Made by a program: the position numbers and the translations under genes | Notes under the pieces: model-generated | Databases searched by the model: none | Seen by the model: only the letters and a program-made list of their open reading frames with translations | What the model was told of the DNA's origin: nothing | Source: Streptomyces roseofulvus | GTDB taxonomy: Bacteria > Actinomycetota > Actinomycetes > Streptomycetales > Streptomycetaceae | DNA length: 64,000 nt | Reading direction: 5' to 3' | NCBI RefSeq assembly: GCF_039534915.1 | Contig: NZ_BAAAWE010000001.1 | Span: 1,488,001 to 1,552,000 of the forward strand | Shown here: one piece after another, positions 31,655 to 40,281 of the stretch | Position numbering within the stretch: the stretch's first letter is position 1 | Layout of the letters: each line of letters opens with the position of its first letter

Positions 31655-33634
31655 TCAGCCGCGGCGGGCCGCCGCGAGGGACTCGTAGAAGCGGAGCAGG
31701 TCGAGGTTGTCGACGGAGCCCGCGTTGACGGCCTTCTCCAGGGGGGTGCCCTGGAGAAGGCGCTTCACCGGGACCTCGATGCGCTTGCCGGTGAGGGTGT
31801 GCGGGACGCCCGGGACCTCGATGATCTCGTCGGGGACGTGCCGCGGCGACAGCTCGGTGCGGATCGTGGCCCTGATCCGCGCGATCAGGTCGTCGTCGAG
31901 GGCGGCGCCTTCGGCGAGGTGGACGAAGAGGGGCATCCAGTAGCCGCCGTCCGGTTCCTCCAGGCCGATGACGAGGGATTCCCGGATCTCGGGGAGCCGT
32001 TCCACCGCCTCATAGATATCGGCGCTGCCCATCCGGACGCCCTGGCGGTTGAGGGTGGAGTCGGAGCGGCCGTGAATGACGACCGAGCCGTGGTCGGTGA
32101 TCGTGATCCAGTCGCCGTGCCGCCATACGCCGGGGAACATCTCGAAGTAGCTGTCGCGGTAGCGGCTGCCGTCGGGGTCGTTCCAGAAGTGGATCGGCAT
32201 GGACGGCATGGGGTTGGTGACGACGAGCTCGCCGACCTCGCCGACGACGGGCTTGCCGGACGGGTCCCAGGACTGGAGGTCGGTGCCGAGGCCGGCGGCC
32301 TGGAGCTCGCCGACGTGCACGGGCAGGGTGGGGACGGCGCCGGCGAAGCAGGAGCAGACGTCGGTGCCGCCGCTGACGCTGGCGATCCACAGGTCCTCGC
32401 GGACCTCGTCGTGGAGCCAGCGGAAGCCGTCGGGCGGCAGCGGGGAGCCGGTGGTGGCGACGCACTTCACGGCGGACAGGTCGAAGTCGCGGCCGGGGTG
32501 CACGTCGGCCTTGGCGCAGGCCATCACGTAGGCGGCGGAGGTGCCGTACAGGGTGGCGCCGGTGCGCTCGGCGACGCGCCACTGGGCGCCGGTGTCCGGG
32601 TAGCCGGGGCTGCCGTCGTACAGCACGACGGTGGTGCCGGTGAGGAGGCCGGAGACGAGGAAGTTCCACATCATCCAGCCGGTGGACGTGTACCAGAAGA
32701 AGACGTCCTCGGGGCCCAGGTCGCAGTGGAGGCCGAGCTGCTTGAGGTGCTCGACGAGGATGCCGCCCTGGGACTGGACGATGGCCTTCGGGAGGCCGGT
32801 GGTGCCGGAGGAGTACAGGACCCACAGGGGGTGCGAGAACGGCACCTGCTCGAAGACCGGTTCCACGTCGGCGGCGACGAGGTCGGCCCAGTCGAGGGCG
32901 CCCTCGGGGGCGGGGGTGCCGAGCAGCGGGATGTGGACGACGGCGCGGAGCGTGGGGAGTTCGGCGCGGAGTTCGGCGACGGTGTCGCGGCGGTCGTGCT
33001 GCTTGCCGCCGTAGCGGTAGCCGTCGACGGTGAAGAGGACCACCGGCTCGACCTGCTGGAAGCGGTCGAGGACCGAGCGGGCGCCGAAGTCGGGGGCGCA
33101 GGAGGTCCAGACGCCGCCGACGGCGGCCGTGGCGAGGAGGGCGACGACGGCCTGCGGGACGTTCGGCAGGTAGCCGCTGACGCGGTCGCCGGGGCGGACG
33201 CCGAGGGCGCGCAGCTCGGCGGCGAGCGAGCCGACCTGGCGGCGGAGCTCGGCCCAGGTGATCGGGGTCGGCTCGTGCGTCTCGTCGACGTGGAGGAGCG
33301 CGGTGTCCTGGGGGCGGTCGGCGGCGGCGCGCAGGGCGTGCTCGGCGTAGTTGAGGGTGGCGCCGGGGAACCACTCCGCGCCCGGCATGGACCGGTCGCC
33401 CAGCACGCGCGCGTAGGGGGTGGAGAAGCGGACGTCGAACCATGCGACGACGGCCTGCCAGAAGGTCTCCAGCTCGTCGACGGACCAGCGGTGCAGGGCC
33501 GGGTACCCGCCGTCGGCGGGGGCGCCGTGGTGCTCGGCGGCCCACGCCTGGAAGCGGGTGACGGCGGCGTGGGCGATGCGCTCCTCGTCCGGCTGCCAGA
33601 GCGGCTCGGTCGGCTCGGTCGGCGCAGTTGTCAT
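31655..33634 (-). CDS. acetoacetate-CoA ligase (acetoacetyl-CoA synthetase)
   Basis: 659 residues, normal for the family. It activates acetoacetate with ATP and CoA to acetoacetyl-CoA in the cytoplasm. The AMP-binding signature is LYSSGTTGLPKAIVQSQGG, and the C-terminal catalytic lysine lies in TGKRIEVPVKRLLQG. Segments FSTPYARVLGDRSMPGAEWF and YTSTGWMMWNFLVSGLL are characteristic of acetoacetyl- rather than acetyl-CoA synthetases. The ATG at 33634 has GGGAGCC upstream and is preferred over a longer in-frame start at 33775. It stands alone between convergent and divergent neighbours. Confidence 0.93.
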   Translation of the reverse strand: MTTAPTEPTEPLWQPDEERIAHAAVTRFQAWAAEHHGAPADGGYPALHRWSVDELETFWQAVVAWFDVRFSTPYARVLGDRSMPGAEWFPGATLNYAEHALRAAADRPQDTALLHVDETHEPTPITWAELRRQVGSLAAELRALGVRPGDRVSGYLPNVPQAVVALLATAAVGGVWTSCAPDFGARSVLDRFQQVEPVVLFTVDGYRYGGKQHDRRDTVAELRAELPTLRAVVHIPLLGTPAPEGALDWADLVAADVEPVFEQVPFSHPLWVLYSSGTTGLPKAIVQSQGGILVEHLKQLGLHCDLGPEDVFFWYTSTGWMMWNFLVSGLLTGTTVVLYDGSPGYPDTGAQWRVAERTGATLYGTSAAYVMACAKADVHPGRDFDLSAVKCVATTGSPLPPDGFRWLHDEVREDLWIASVSGGTDVCSCFAGAVPTLPVHVGELQAAGLGTDLQSWDPSGKPVVGEVGELVVTNPMPSMPIHFWNDPDGSRYRDSYFEMFPGVWRHGDWITITDHGSVVIHGRSDSTLNRQGVRMGSADIYEAVERLPEIRESLVIGLEEPDGGYWMPLFVHLAEGAALDDDLIARIRATIRTELSPRHVPDEIIEVPGVPHTLTGKRIEVPVKRLLQGTPLEKAVNAGSVDNLDLLRFYESLAAARRG

Positions 33635-33847
33635 CGGGTGGCTCCCTGGCTGTACGCGGGTCGGCGTGTGTCGCGCGCACGTGCGGGGGTGTGCGCGTGA
33701 CGCGGCTGACAGGACGATGCCATGGGAGCGGCTTTCGCACCAGGGCCGCCCGCGCGCGGGCGGCTGGTTGAACATGTGCTCCCACCTCGGGTGAACGGGA
33801 GTTGAACGGGGCTCGCGGCGCCGCTGGTGGGTGGCAGGGTGGGCCGC

Positions 33848-36208
33848 ATGGACGGTCGTGGACTGGTGCGTTCGGTGAGGGTGTTCGGTTCGGTGCGGGG
33901 GCTCAGGACGGTACGGGCGGCGTGGCGGCAGCGGCGGGCGGACGCGGCGGGGCTGCCGCCGCGGGGGGCGGAGCGGGCCCGGGTGCCGGGGCCGGTGGAG
34001 GGGGCGGAGGCGCTGCCCGGCGGGGGGATCGTCCGCTTCGCCCGGTCGTCCCTACGGGTGTGCGTGTCGGCGGGCGGCACGGTGTTCTGGGGGTGGGACG
34101 GGGCGGAGCCGGAGCCGTCGTACGCGCTGGCGGGTCCGGCGCCCGATCCGGACCCGCGGGCGGTGCTGGAGCCGGACACGGACGGCGGCTGGCGGGTCGT
34201 GTCGGAGCGGGTGACGGTGGCGGTGTCGCGGCACGGGGCGGTGGAGATCCGCACGCCCGGCGGGGTGATGCTGCGGCGTGATCTGCCGCCGCGCTGGTGG
34301 GAGCCGGTGGGCGGGGGGCCGTCGCGGTGGGCGCAGCGGGCCGAGGTGCCGGCGGACGCCCGGTTCTTCGGTCTCGGCGGGCGGGCCTCGGGGCCGCGGC
34401 TGCGGGACGGCTCGTACCGGCTGTGGAACACGGACCCCAAGGGGCGGTTCGGGCCGGAGGACGATCCGCTGTACCTGACGATGCCGGTGCAGTTCGTGGT
34501 CGCGGACGCGGGGACGCACCTGGCCTTCCACGACAACTCCTGGGACGGGCGGGTGGCCCTCGCGGAGGGCGAGGAGGGGGCGGGGTCGGGTCACGACCGG
34601 CCGGGCACCAGCGAGGTGCGGATGGAGGGCGGTCCGCTGCGGTGCTGGGTGGTGGTCGGCACCCCCGCGCGCGTGCTGCACCACTGGGCCGCGCTGACCG
34701 GGGCGCCGGCGCTGCCGCCCGCGTGGGCGCTGGGGCCGCAGCACGCGCGCTGGGGGTTCGGGAGCGCGGCGGAGGTGCGGCGGCTCGTGTCCGGCTACCG
34801 GGAGCGGGGGCTTCCGCTGTCGGCGGTGCACCTGGACATCGACCACCTGGACGGGCACCGGGTGTTCACGGTGGACCGGGAGCGGTTCCCGGATCTGCCG
34901 GGGCTGGCGGAGGAGCTGCGCGGGGAGGGCGTGCGGCTGGTGTCGATCGTGGACCCGGCGATCGCGGCCGAGCCGGGGAACGTGCTGTACGAGGAGGGGC
35001 GGGCGGCGGGGGCGTTCGTGCGGGACGCGCGGGGCGAGGAGGTGCGGGGGGTGGTGTGGCCCGGCGAGTGCGCCTTCCCCGACTTCACGGATCCGGCGGT
35101 ACGGGAGTGGTGGGGCGGCCTGTACGAGGAGCGGTTGCGGCAGGGCTTCTCGGGCGTGTGGCACGACATGAACGAGCCGGTGTCGTTCGCGGCGTTCGGC
35201 GACCCCACGCTCCCCCGGTCGGCCCGGCACCACCTGGACGGGCGGGGCGGCGACCACCGGGAGGCGCACAACGTCTACGGGCTCCTGATGGCCCGGGCCG
35301 GGTACGAGGGGCTGCGGCGGCTGCGTCCCGGGGAGCGGCCGTTCCTCTTCACGCGCTCGGGGTGGGCGGGGATGCAGCGGTACGGGGGGACCTGGTCCGG
35401 TGACGTGGCCACCGGCTGGCCGGGGCTGCGGGCCTCGCTGGCGCTGGTCCTGGGGCTCGGGCTGTGCGGGGTGCCGTACTCGGGGCCGGACGTGGGCGGT
35501 TTCGACGGCAGTCCGTCGCCGGAGCTGTTCCTGCGCTGGTTCCAGCTGGGGGCGTGGCTGCCGCTGTTCCGGACGCACGCGGCGCTGGGCGCGGGGCGGC
35601 GGGAGCCGTGGGAGTTCGGCCCGGAGGTGCTGGAGCACGCGCGCGTGGCGCTGGCCGAGCGGGAGCGTCTGCACCCGTACTTCGTGACCCTGGCCCGGCT
35701 CGCGAGGATGACCGGCGCGCCCTACGCGCGGCCGGTGTGGTGGGCGACGCCCGAGGACCGGGCCCTGCGGGAGTGCGAGGACCAGTTCCTGCTCGGCGAC
35801 GCCCTGTTGGTGGCGCCGGTGCTGCACCGGGGCGCGGACCGGCGGGCGGTGCGGCTGCCGCGCGGCCGCTGGTACGACACGGCGACCGGCGCCGCGTACG
35901 AGGGTCCCGGACAGGTGCTGCTCGACGCGCCGCTCGCGCGGGTGCCGGTGCTGGCCCGGGCGGGCGCGGTGGTGCCGGTGCGCGGCGAGGACGGTGAACT
36001 CGTGCTCGAGGTGTGGGCGCCCGCGGCGGGGCGGACGGGCGGGGGGCTCGTCGTCCGTGACACCGGGGACGGCTGGGAGCCGGCGGAGATCGAGCGCTAC
36101 CAGTCGCGGCTCGTGGACGGCAGGGTCGTGGTGGAGCGGGTGACGGAGGAGGGGCCGGTGGAGCCGGGGCTGCCGGTGCGGGTGCGGGGGCGCGACGGCG
36201 GGGTGTGA
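33848..36208 (+). CDS. glycoside hydrolase family 31, alpha-glucosidase-like
   Basis: 786 residues. The catalytic nucleophile is Asp440 in WHDMNEPVSFAAFG and the acid/base is Asp519 in TWSGDVATGW, both typical of GH31. PAWALGPQHARWGF and HLDIDHLDGHRVFT are also family segments. It releases terminal alpha-linked glucose (or related sugars). There is no signal peptide, only a basic N-terminus, so it is probably cytoplasmic. The ATG at 33848 follows GGTGGG weakly. A second in-frame ATG at 33827 is less likely. It is separated from the DUF4253 gene by a tandem duplication. Substrate preference is not shown by the sequence. Confidence 0.93.
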   Translation: MDGRGLVRSVRVFGSVRGLRTVRAAWRQRRADAAGLPPRGAERARVPGPVEGAEALPGGGIVRFARSSLRVCVSAGGTVFWGWDGAEPEPSYALAGPAPDPDPRAVLEPDTDGGWRVVSERVTVAVSRHGAVEIRTPGGVMLRRDLPPRWWEPVGGGPSRWAQRAEVPADARFFGLGGRASGPRLRDGSYRLWNTDPKGRFGPEDDPLYLTMPVQFVVADAGTHLAFHDNSWDGRVALAEGEEGAGSGHDRPGTSEVRMEGGPLRCWVVVGTPARVLHHWAALTGAPALPPAWALGPQHARWGFGSAAEVRRLVSGYRERGLPLSAVHLDIDHLDGHRVFTVDRERFPDLPGLAEELRGEGVRLVSIVDPAIAAEPGNVLYEEGRAAGAFVRDARGEEVRGVVWPGECAFPDFTDPAVREWWGGLYEERLRQGFSGVWHDMNEPVSFAAFGDPTLPRSARHHLDGRGGDHREAHNVYGLLMARAGYEGLRRLRPGERPFLFTRSGWAGMQRYGGTWSGDVATGWPGLRASLALVLGLGLCGVPYSGPDVGGFDGSPSPELFLRWFQLGAWLPLFRTHAALGAGRREPWEFGPEVLEHARVALAERERLHPYFVTLARLARMTGAPYARPVWWATPEDRALRECEDQFLLGDALLVAPVLHRGADRRAVRLPRGRWYDTATGAAYEGPGQVLLDAPLARVPVLARAGAVVPVRGEDGELVLEVWAPAAGRTGGGLVVRDTGDGWEPAEIERYQSRLVDGRVVVERVTEEGPVEPGLPVRVRGRDGGV

Positions 36209-36211
36209 GGC

Positions 36212-36285
36212 GGAGCGGGACGGCCGGGTGCGGGGCGGGGTGTGCGGCCGGAGCGGGACGGCCGGGTGCGGGGCGGGGTGTGCGG
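36212..36285. repeat. tandem 38-base duplication
   Basis: A 36-base sequence beginning GGAGCGGGACGGCCGGGTGC occurs at 36212-36247 and again without mismatch at 36250-36285, just after the GH31 stop. It looks like a recent replication-slippage duplication in non-coding DNA. Confidence 0.9.
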
Positions 36286-36325
36286 TCGGACGGGCTTGTC
36301 GGACCCTCCGCCTAGCATCCGGGGC

Positions 36326-37111
36326 ATGGATCTGGAATCTCTGCGGGGCGAGGGCGTCCCGCTGCCCGCCGGGCGCTTGGTGACGGCCGGCGAAGGGGAC
36401 GGCGGGACGCTGCCGTTGTGGCTGAGCGACGGGCCCGCGCCCTTCGGGCTGTGGGGGCGGATACGGGCCGCGCACCCGCGGACCGGGCTGTGGCCGCTGC
36501 TGCTCGAACCGCTCGACGGGCACGAGGACTTCCGGCCGTGGGGGTCGGGGGAGCTCTTCCCCGGGGCGTCGTCCCGGCCCGCCGACCACGAGCCCGCGAC
36601 CGTCCTGGCGCGCTGGTGGGACGACTGCGTCTCGACCGGCGAGGACGACGACGCGCCCGCCGTCACCGCCCCGTACGGCCGGGCCTGGCCGGGGCTCGCG
36701 CCGGGGCGGACGCCCGTGGAGGACCCCGGTCGGCCGGCGGACGAACACGCGGACGCGCTCCTGTCCTTCGGCGCCGAGGCCCGTCTGGGGCTGGTCGAGG
36801 CCGCGTCCGGGGCGGAGGCGCTCGTCGTCACGGGCTGGTCGGGGCCGGTCAACCACGCCGGCACCGGCGAGATCGCCGCCGTGGTCGCCGACTGGGAACG
36901 GCGCTTCGGGGCGCGGGTGTTCGCGGTCGGGTTCGACACGCTGCGGCTGTCCGTCGCCGCTCCCCCGGCCACCCTGGAGGAGGCGCTGCCGATCGCCGCC
37001 GAGCACTTCGCCTTCTGCCCGGACAACCTGTGGCAGGGGCCCTGCGGGGACCTCACGGCGTACGCGGAACACCTGGTGGGGGCGGACGAGTGGACCTTCT
37101 GGTGGGACTGA
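36326..37111 (+). CDS. DUF4253 domain protein
   Basis: 261 residues. The C-terminal ~110 residues (from about GAEALVVTGWSGPVN) have the DUF4253 signature: WERRFGARVFAVGFDTLRLS, then PIAAEHFAFCPDNLWQGPCG and a Trp-rich end DEWTFWWD. The N-terminal half is variable. No signal peptide or membrane segment. Relatives occur widely, sometimes as toxin-immunity-like proteins, but the role is unknown. The ATG at 36326 begins 40 bases after the tandem duplication. The neighbours give no functional clue. Confidence 0.85.
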   Translation: MDLESLRGEGVPLPAGRLVTAGEGDGGTLPLWLSDGPAPFGLWGRIRAAHPRTGLWPLLLEPLDGHEDFRPWGSGELFPGASSRPADHEPATVLARWWDDCVSTGEDDDAPAVTAPYGRAWPGLAPGRTPVEDPGRPADEHADALLSFGAEARLGLVEAASGAEALVVTGWSGPVNHAGTGEIAAVVADWERRFGARVFAVGFDTLRLSVAAPPATLEEALPIAAEHFAFCPDNLWQGPCGDLTAYAEHLVGADEWTFWWD

Positions 37112-37130
37112 CGGGCAGGGGGACTCGCGG

Positions 37131-37649
37131 TCAGCCGTAGGCGCCCGCGAACCACTTCCGCACCGCTTCGGTGTGGAGGGGGAAGACCAGTTCGCGGGGT
37201 TCCTCGAGGACTAGGCGGGCGGAGGTCTCCGGGGTCGGGGTGAAGGGGGTGAGGGCGGCCGCCTCGACGGGTGGGAGGAGGCCGAAGACGAGGAGGTGTT
37301 CGGCGGAGCCGAGGACGTCGGCGAGCCGCACGGAGCCGGGATCGGCGTCCAGGCCGGTCTCCTCCCGGAGTTCGCGGGCGACGGCGGTGCGCCAGTCCTC
37401 GCCGTGGTCGATGAAGCCGCCGGGGAGGGCGGTGCCGCCGTGACCGGGGTGGATGGCACGGGTGATGGCGAGGAGACCGGCGCCGTGCGGCGAGGTGACG
37501 GGGAGGAGGGCGACGGCGACGGGGAGGGGGTTGCGGTAGGCGGTGGTGGCGCAGACGGGGCAGGTGCGGGGCCAGCCGGTGGTTCCGGCCGGGTAGCGGG
37601 CTCCGCAGGCCGAGCAGTGGGAATGGAGGACGGGCTTGGTGTCGGTCAC
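37131..37649 (-). CDS. Nudix hydrolase with N-terminal zinc ribbon
   Basis: 172 residues. An N-terminal zinc ribbon has Cys12, 15, 30 and 33. The Nudix box fits G-x5-E-x7-R-E-x2-E-E-x-G with Gly78, Glu84, Arg92 and Glu96-97. Such enzymes hydrolyse nucleoside diphosphates linked to another moiety; the zinc ribbon recalls NADH pyrophosphatase-like members, but substrate is uncertain. The GTG at 37649 has no ribosome site; a CATACG about 8 bases upstream suggests a leaderless transcript. It is divergent from the VanX-like gene. Confidence 0.9.
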   Translation of the reverse strand: MTDTKPVLHSHCSACGARYPAGTTGWPRTCPVCATTAYRNPLPVAVALLPVTSPHGAGLLAITRAIHPGHGGTALPGGFIDHGEDWRTAVARELREETGLDADPGSVRLADVLGSAEHLLVFGLLPPVEAAALTPFTPTPETSARLVLEEPRELVFPLHTEAVRKWFAGAYG

Positions 37650-37708
37650 GGGGGGACCGTATGCGAGAGGCTTTCCCGGCGGGGGCGGAACTGGTAGACC
37701 CGGTGCGC

Positions 37709-38521
37709 ATGACTGGACTCGCCTCTGCATTCCGAACCCTCGCCGTCACGGGCGCGGCCGCCCTCCTCGCCTGCGCGGGGGCCGTCGCCTCCCCCGCCGC
37801 GGCGGTGCCCGAGCCGAAGGCGCCGCCGGAGTTCGTGGCGCTGGACTCGGTGGACCGGACCATCCTCCAGGAGATGCGGTACACCACGGCCCACAACTTC
37901 GTGGGGGAGCCGATCGACGGCTATCGGCAGCCGCTGTGCGTGCTGACCCGGCCGGCGGCGGAGGCGCTGCGCCGGGCGCAGACCCGGCTGCTGGCGCGGG
38001 GGTACGCGCTGAAGGTGTACGACTGCTACCGGCCGCAGCGGGCGGTGGACCACTTCGTGCGCTGGGCGGAGGATCTGGCGGACGAGCGGATGAAGGCGGA
38101 GTTCTATCCGCTGGTGGCGAAGGAGCGGCTGTTCGCGGACGGGTACATCGCGGAGAAGTCCGGGCACAGCCGGGGTTCGACGGTGGACCTGACGGTCGTC
38201 CGGTTGCCGGCGGCGCGCACGCGCGCGTACGTGCCGGGCGAGGAGCTGACGTCGTGCACCGCCCCGTACGAGGAGCGGTTCCCGGACAGCTCGGTCGACA
38301 TGGGGACCGGGTACGACTGCTTCGACACGCTGTCGCACACCGAGGACCCGCGGATCACGGGGGTGCAGCGGGCCAACCGGCAGCTGCTGAAGGGCGTGCT
38401 GGAGGCGGAGGGGTTCGTGAACCTGCCGGAGGAGTGGTGGCACTTCACCTTCAAGCCGGAGCCGTTCCCGTCGACGTACTTCGACTTCCCGGTGGCGCGG
38501 CGGTCGGTGGCCGGGCGCTGA
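37709..38521 (+). CDS. secreted D-alanyl-D-alanine dipeptidase, VanX-like (M15D)
   Basis: 270 residues. A signal peptide covers about residues 1-33 (AVTGAAALLACAGAVASPAA). The zinc site has His153 and Asp160 in SGHSRGSTVD, and Glu242/His245 in EEWWHF, matching peptidase M15D. The family cleaves D-Ala-D-Ala; cytoplasmic VanX gives glycopeptide resistance, but a secreted copy like this is more likely a peptidoglycan-fragment recycling enzyme. There is no vanH/vanA neighbour. A TAGACC (-10) with the TTTCCC 17 bases upstream, and only 8 bases to the ATG, suggests a leaderless transcript. Confidence 0.9.
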   Translation: MTGLASAFRTLAVTGAAALLACAGAVASPAAAVPEPKAPPEFVALDSVDRTILQEMRYTTAHNFVGEPIDGYRQPLCVLTRPAAEALRRAQTRLLARGYALKVYDCYRPQRAVDHFVRWAEDLADERMKAEFYPLVAKERLFADGYIAEKSGHSRGSTVDLTVVRLPAARTRAYVPGEELTSCTAPYEERFPDSSVDMGTGYDCFDTLSHTEDPRITGVQRANRQLLKGVLEAEGFVNLPEEWWHFTFKPEPFPSTYFDFPVARRSVAGR

Positions 38522-38565
38522 CGTCTTCCCCGTCCCGGGGGCCCGTGCCAGACTCGGCACGAAGG

Positions 38566-38584
38566 ATCTGACAGGTCGTCAGAT
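38566..38584. promoter_or_regulatory. palindromic operator upstream of the DUF35-thiolase operon
   Basis: ATCTGAC-AGGTC-GTCAGAT is a perfect inverted repeat with a 5-base centre, 18 bases before the ATG. It looks like a TetR-family operator and probably regulates the two-gene operon. Confidence 0.55.
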
Positions 38585-38602
38585 CACGGGGAGGGGCCGG
38601 AG

Positions 38603-39067
38603 ATGACACGGAAGCGCAGGCCGGTGGTGGCCGGCTGGTTCACCGACGACACGGTCCAGGACGGGGAGTTCCGGCTCCTCGCCACCCGGTGCTCGGCCTG
38701 CGCGGCGGTGTTCTTCCCGCGCGAGGACCACGCCTGCCGCAACCCGGTGTGCCCGGGAGGCGGCACGCTCGACGAGACGCCGCTCTCGCCGCGCGGGCGG
38801 GTCTGGTCGTACACCGACGGGCGCTACCGGCCGCCCGCCCCCTACGTCTCCGACCCGGAGGCGCCCTGGGAGCCGTACGTCCTCGTCGCGGTCGAGCTCG
38901 CCGCCGAGGGGATGGTGGTGCTGGGGCAGGCCGCGCCCGGGGTGCGGACGGCGGACCTCGCGGTGGGGGCGGAGGTCGAGGTGGTGCCGGGCGTCCTGAA
39001 CGAGGACGCCGAGCACGTGTGGACCACCTGGCGGTGGCGGCCCGTGGGGACGGAGGAGCGCGCGTGA
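38603..39067 (+). CDS. DUF35 zinc-ribbon/OB-fold protein
   Basis: 154 residues. A rubredoxin-like zinc ribbon has Cys30, 33, 45 and 50, followed by an OB fold from about residue 65. This is the DUF35 architecture, whose members partner thiolases of the sterol carrier protein-x type, as in steroid side-chain cleavage. It overlaps the thiolase gene by 4 bases (GTGA), consistent with a stoichiometric complex. The ATG at 38603 has GGGGAGG upstream. The operator-like palindrome lies just ahead. The substrate is unknown. Confidence 0.9.
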   Translation: MTRKRRPVVAGWFTDDTVQDGEFRLLATRCSACAAVFFPREDHACRNPVCPGGGTLDETPLSPRGRVWSYTDGRYRPPAPYVSDPEAPWEPYVLVAVELAAEGMVVLGQAAPGVRTADLAVGAEVEVVPGVLNEDAEHVWTTWRWRPVGTEERA

Positions 39068-40251
39068 ACGACATCGCCGTCATCGGGGCCGGGATGCACC
39101 CCTGGGGCAAGTGGGGACGGAGCTTCGTCTCGTACGGGACCGCCGCCGCCCGCGCCGCGCTCGCCGACGCCGGCGTGCGGTGGTCCGACATCGGCTCCGT
39201 CGTCGGGGCCGACACCGTGCGGTGCGGCTATCCCGGGTACGTGGCCGGGGCGACCTTCGCGCAGGCCCTCGGCTGGCAGGGGGCGCGGGTCACCAGCGTG
39301 TACGCGGCCTGCGCGTCGGGCGCCCAGGCCGTCGGGGCGGCCCGGGCGCAGATCCTGGCCGGGCTCGCCGACGCGGTGCTCGTCGTCGGCGCGGACGCCA
39401 CCCCCAAGGGCTTCCTCGCGCCGGCCGGCGGGGAGCGGCCGGACGATCCGGACTGGCTGCGGTTCCGGATCCTCGGCGCCACCAACCCGGCGTACTTCGC
39501 CCTCTACGCCCGCCGCCGGATGGCCCTGTACGGGGACACCGCCGAGGACTTCGCCCAGGTCAAGGTGAAGAACGCGGCGGCCGGGGCGCTCAATCCGATG
39601 GCCCGCTACCGGAAGCCGGTGACGGCCGGGGAGGTCGCCGGCTCGGCGGTGGTCGCCGATCCGCTGCGGCTGCTCGACATCTGCGCGACCTCGGACGGCG
39701 GGGCGGCCCTGGTGCTGTCCAGCCTGGACTTCGCCCGGCGGCACGGGCACCCGGACCCGGTGCGGATCCGGGCGGTGTCGACCGTCTCCCCCACCTACCC
39801 CAAGGCGGTGCTGGACCTGCCCGACATCGCGACCGACTCGACCACCGCGCTCGCGCCGGCGCCGCACGCCTTCCGGGCCTCGATCGCGCGGGCGGCGTAC
39901 GAGGAGGCGGGGCTCGGGCCGGAGGACCTGTCGCTGGCCGAGGTGTACGACCTGTCCACCGCCCTGGAACTGGAGTGGTACGAGGACATCGGTCTGTGCG
40001 GGCGCGGCGAGGGAGCCAAGCTGCTCCGGGACGGGGTGACCCGGCTCGGCGGCGCGCTGCCGGTGAACGCGAGCGGCGGGCTCGCCTCCTTCGGGGAGGC
40101 CGTGCCCGCGCAGGCGATCGCCCAGGTCTGCGAGCTGACCTGGCAGCTGCGGGGCACCGCGGGCGACCGACAGGTGCCGGGCGCGCGGGCCGGGATCACG
40201 GCCAACCAGGGGCTGTTCGGGCACGGTTCGGCGGTGGTGGCGGTCCGCTGA
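39064..40251 (+). CDS. thiolase-family protein (lipid-transfer/SCP-x type)
   Basis: 395 residues, thiolase fold. The nucleophilic Cys83 lies in VYAACASGAQAVG. The second half has TSDGGAALVL, NASGGLASFG and a C-terminal GLFGHGSAVV with the catalytic histidine. The usual thiolase C-terminal CxG cysteine is not seen, as in non-condensing lipid-transfer (Ltp-type) thiolases, which act as retro-aldolases or in CoA-ester cleavage with a DUF35 partner. It is translationally coupled to that partner. The substrate may be a branched or steroid-like acyl-CoA, but nothing nearby proves it. Confidence 0.9.
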   Translation: MNDIAVIGAGMHPWGKWGRSFVSYGTAAARAALADAGVRWSDIGSVVGADTVRCGYPGYVAGATFAQALGWQGARVTSVYAACASGAQAVGAARAQILAGLADAVLVVGADATPKGFLAPAGGERPDDPDWLRFRILGATNPAYFALYARRRMALYGDTAEDFAQVKVKNAAAGALNPMARYRKPVTAGEVAGSAVVADPLRLLDICATSDGGAALVLSSLDFARRHGHPDPVRIRAVSTVSPTYPKAVLDLPDIATDSTTALAPAPHAFRASIARAAYEEAGLGPEDLSLAEVYDLSTALELEWYEDIGLCGRGEGAKLLRDGVTRLGGALPVNASGGLASFGEAVPAQAIAQVCELTWQLRGTAGDRQVPGARAGITANQGLFGHGSAVVAVR

Positions 40252-40281
40252 GGGCCGTGCGGGGCCGTCCCCCCGTACGGC

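Noticed and set aside
37709..38521. Vancomycin resistance operon
   Set aside because: Only a secreted VanX-like dipeptidase is present, without vanH, vanA or a vanRS pair, so resistance is not supported.
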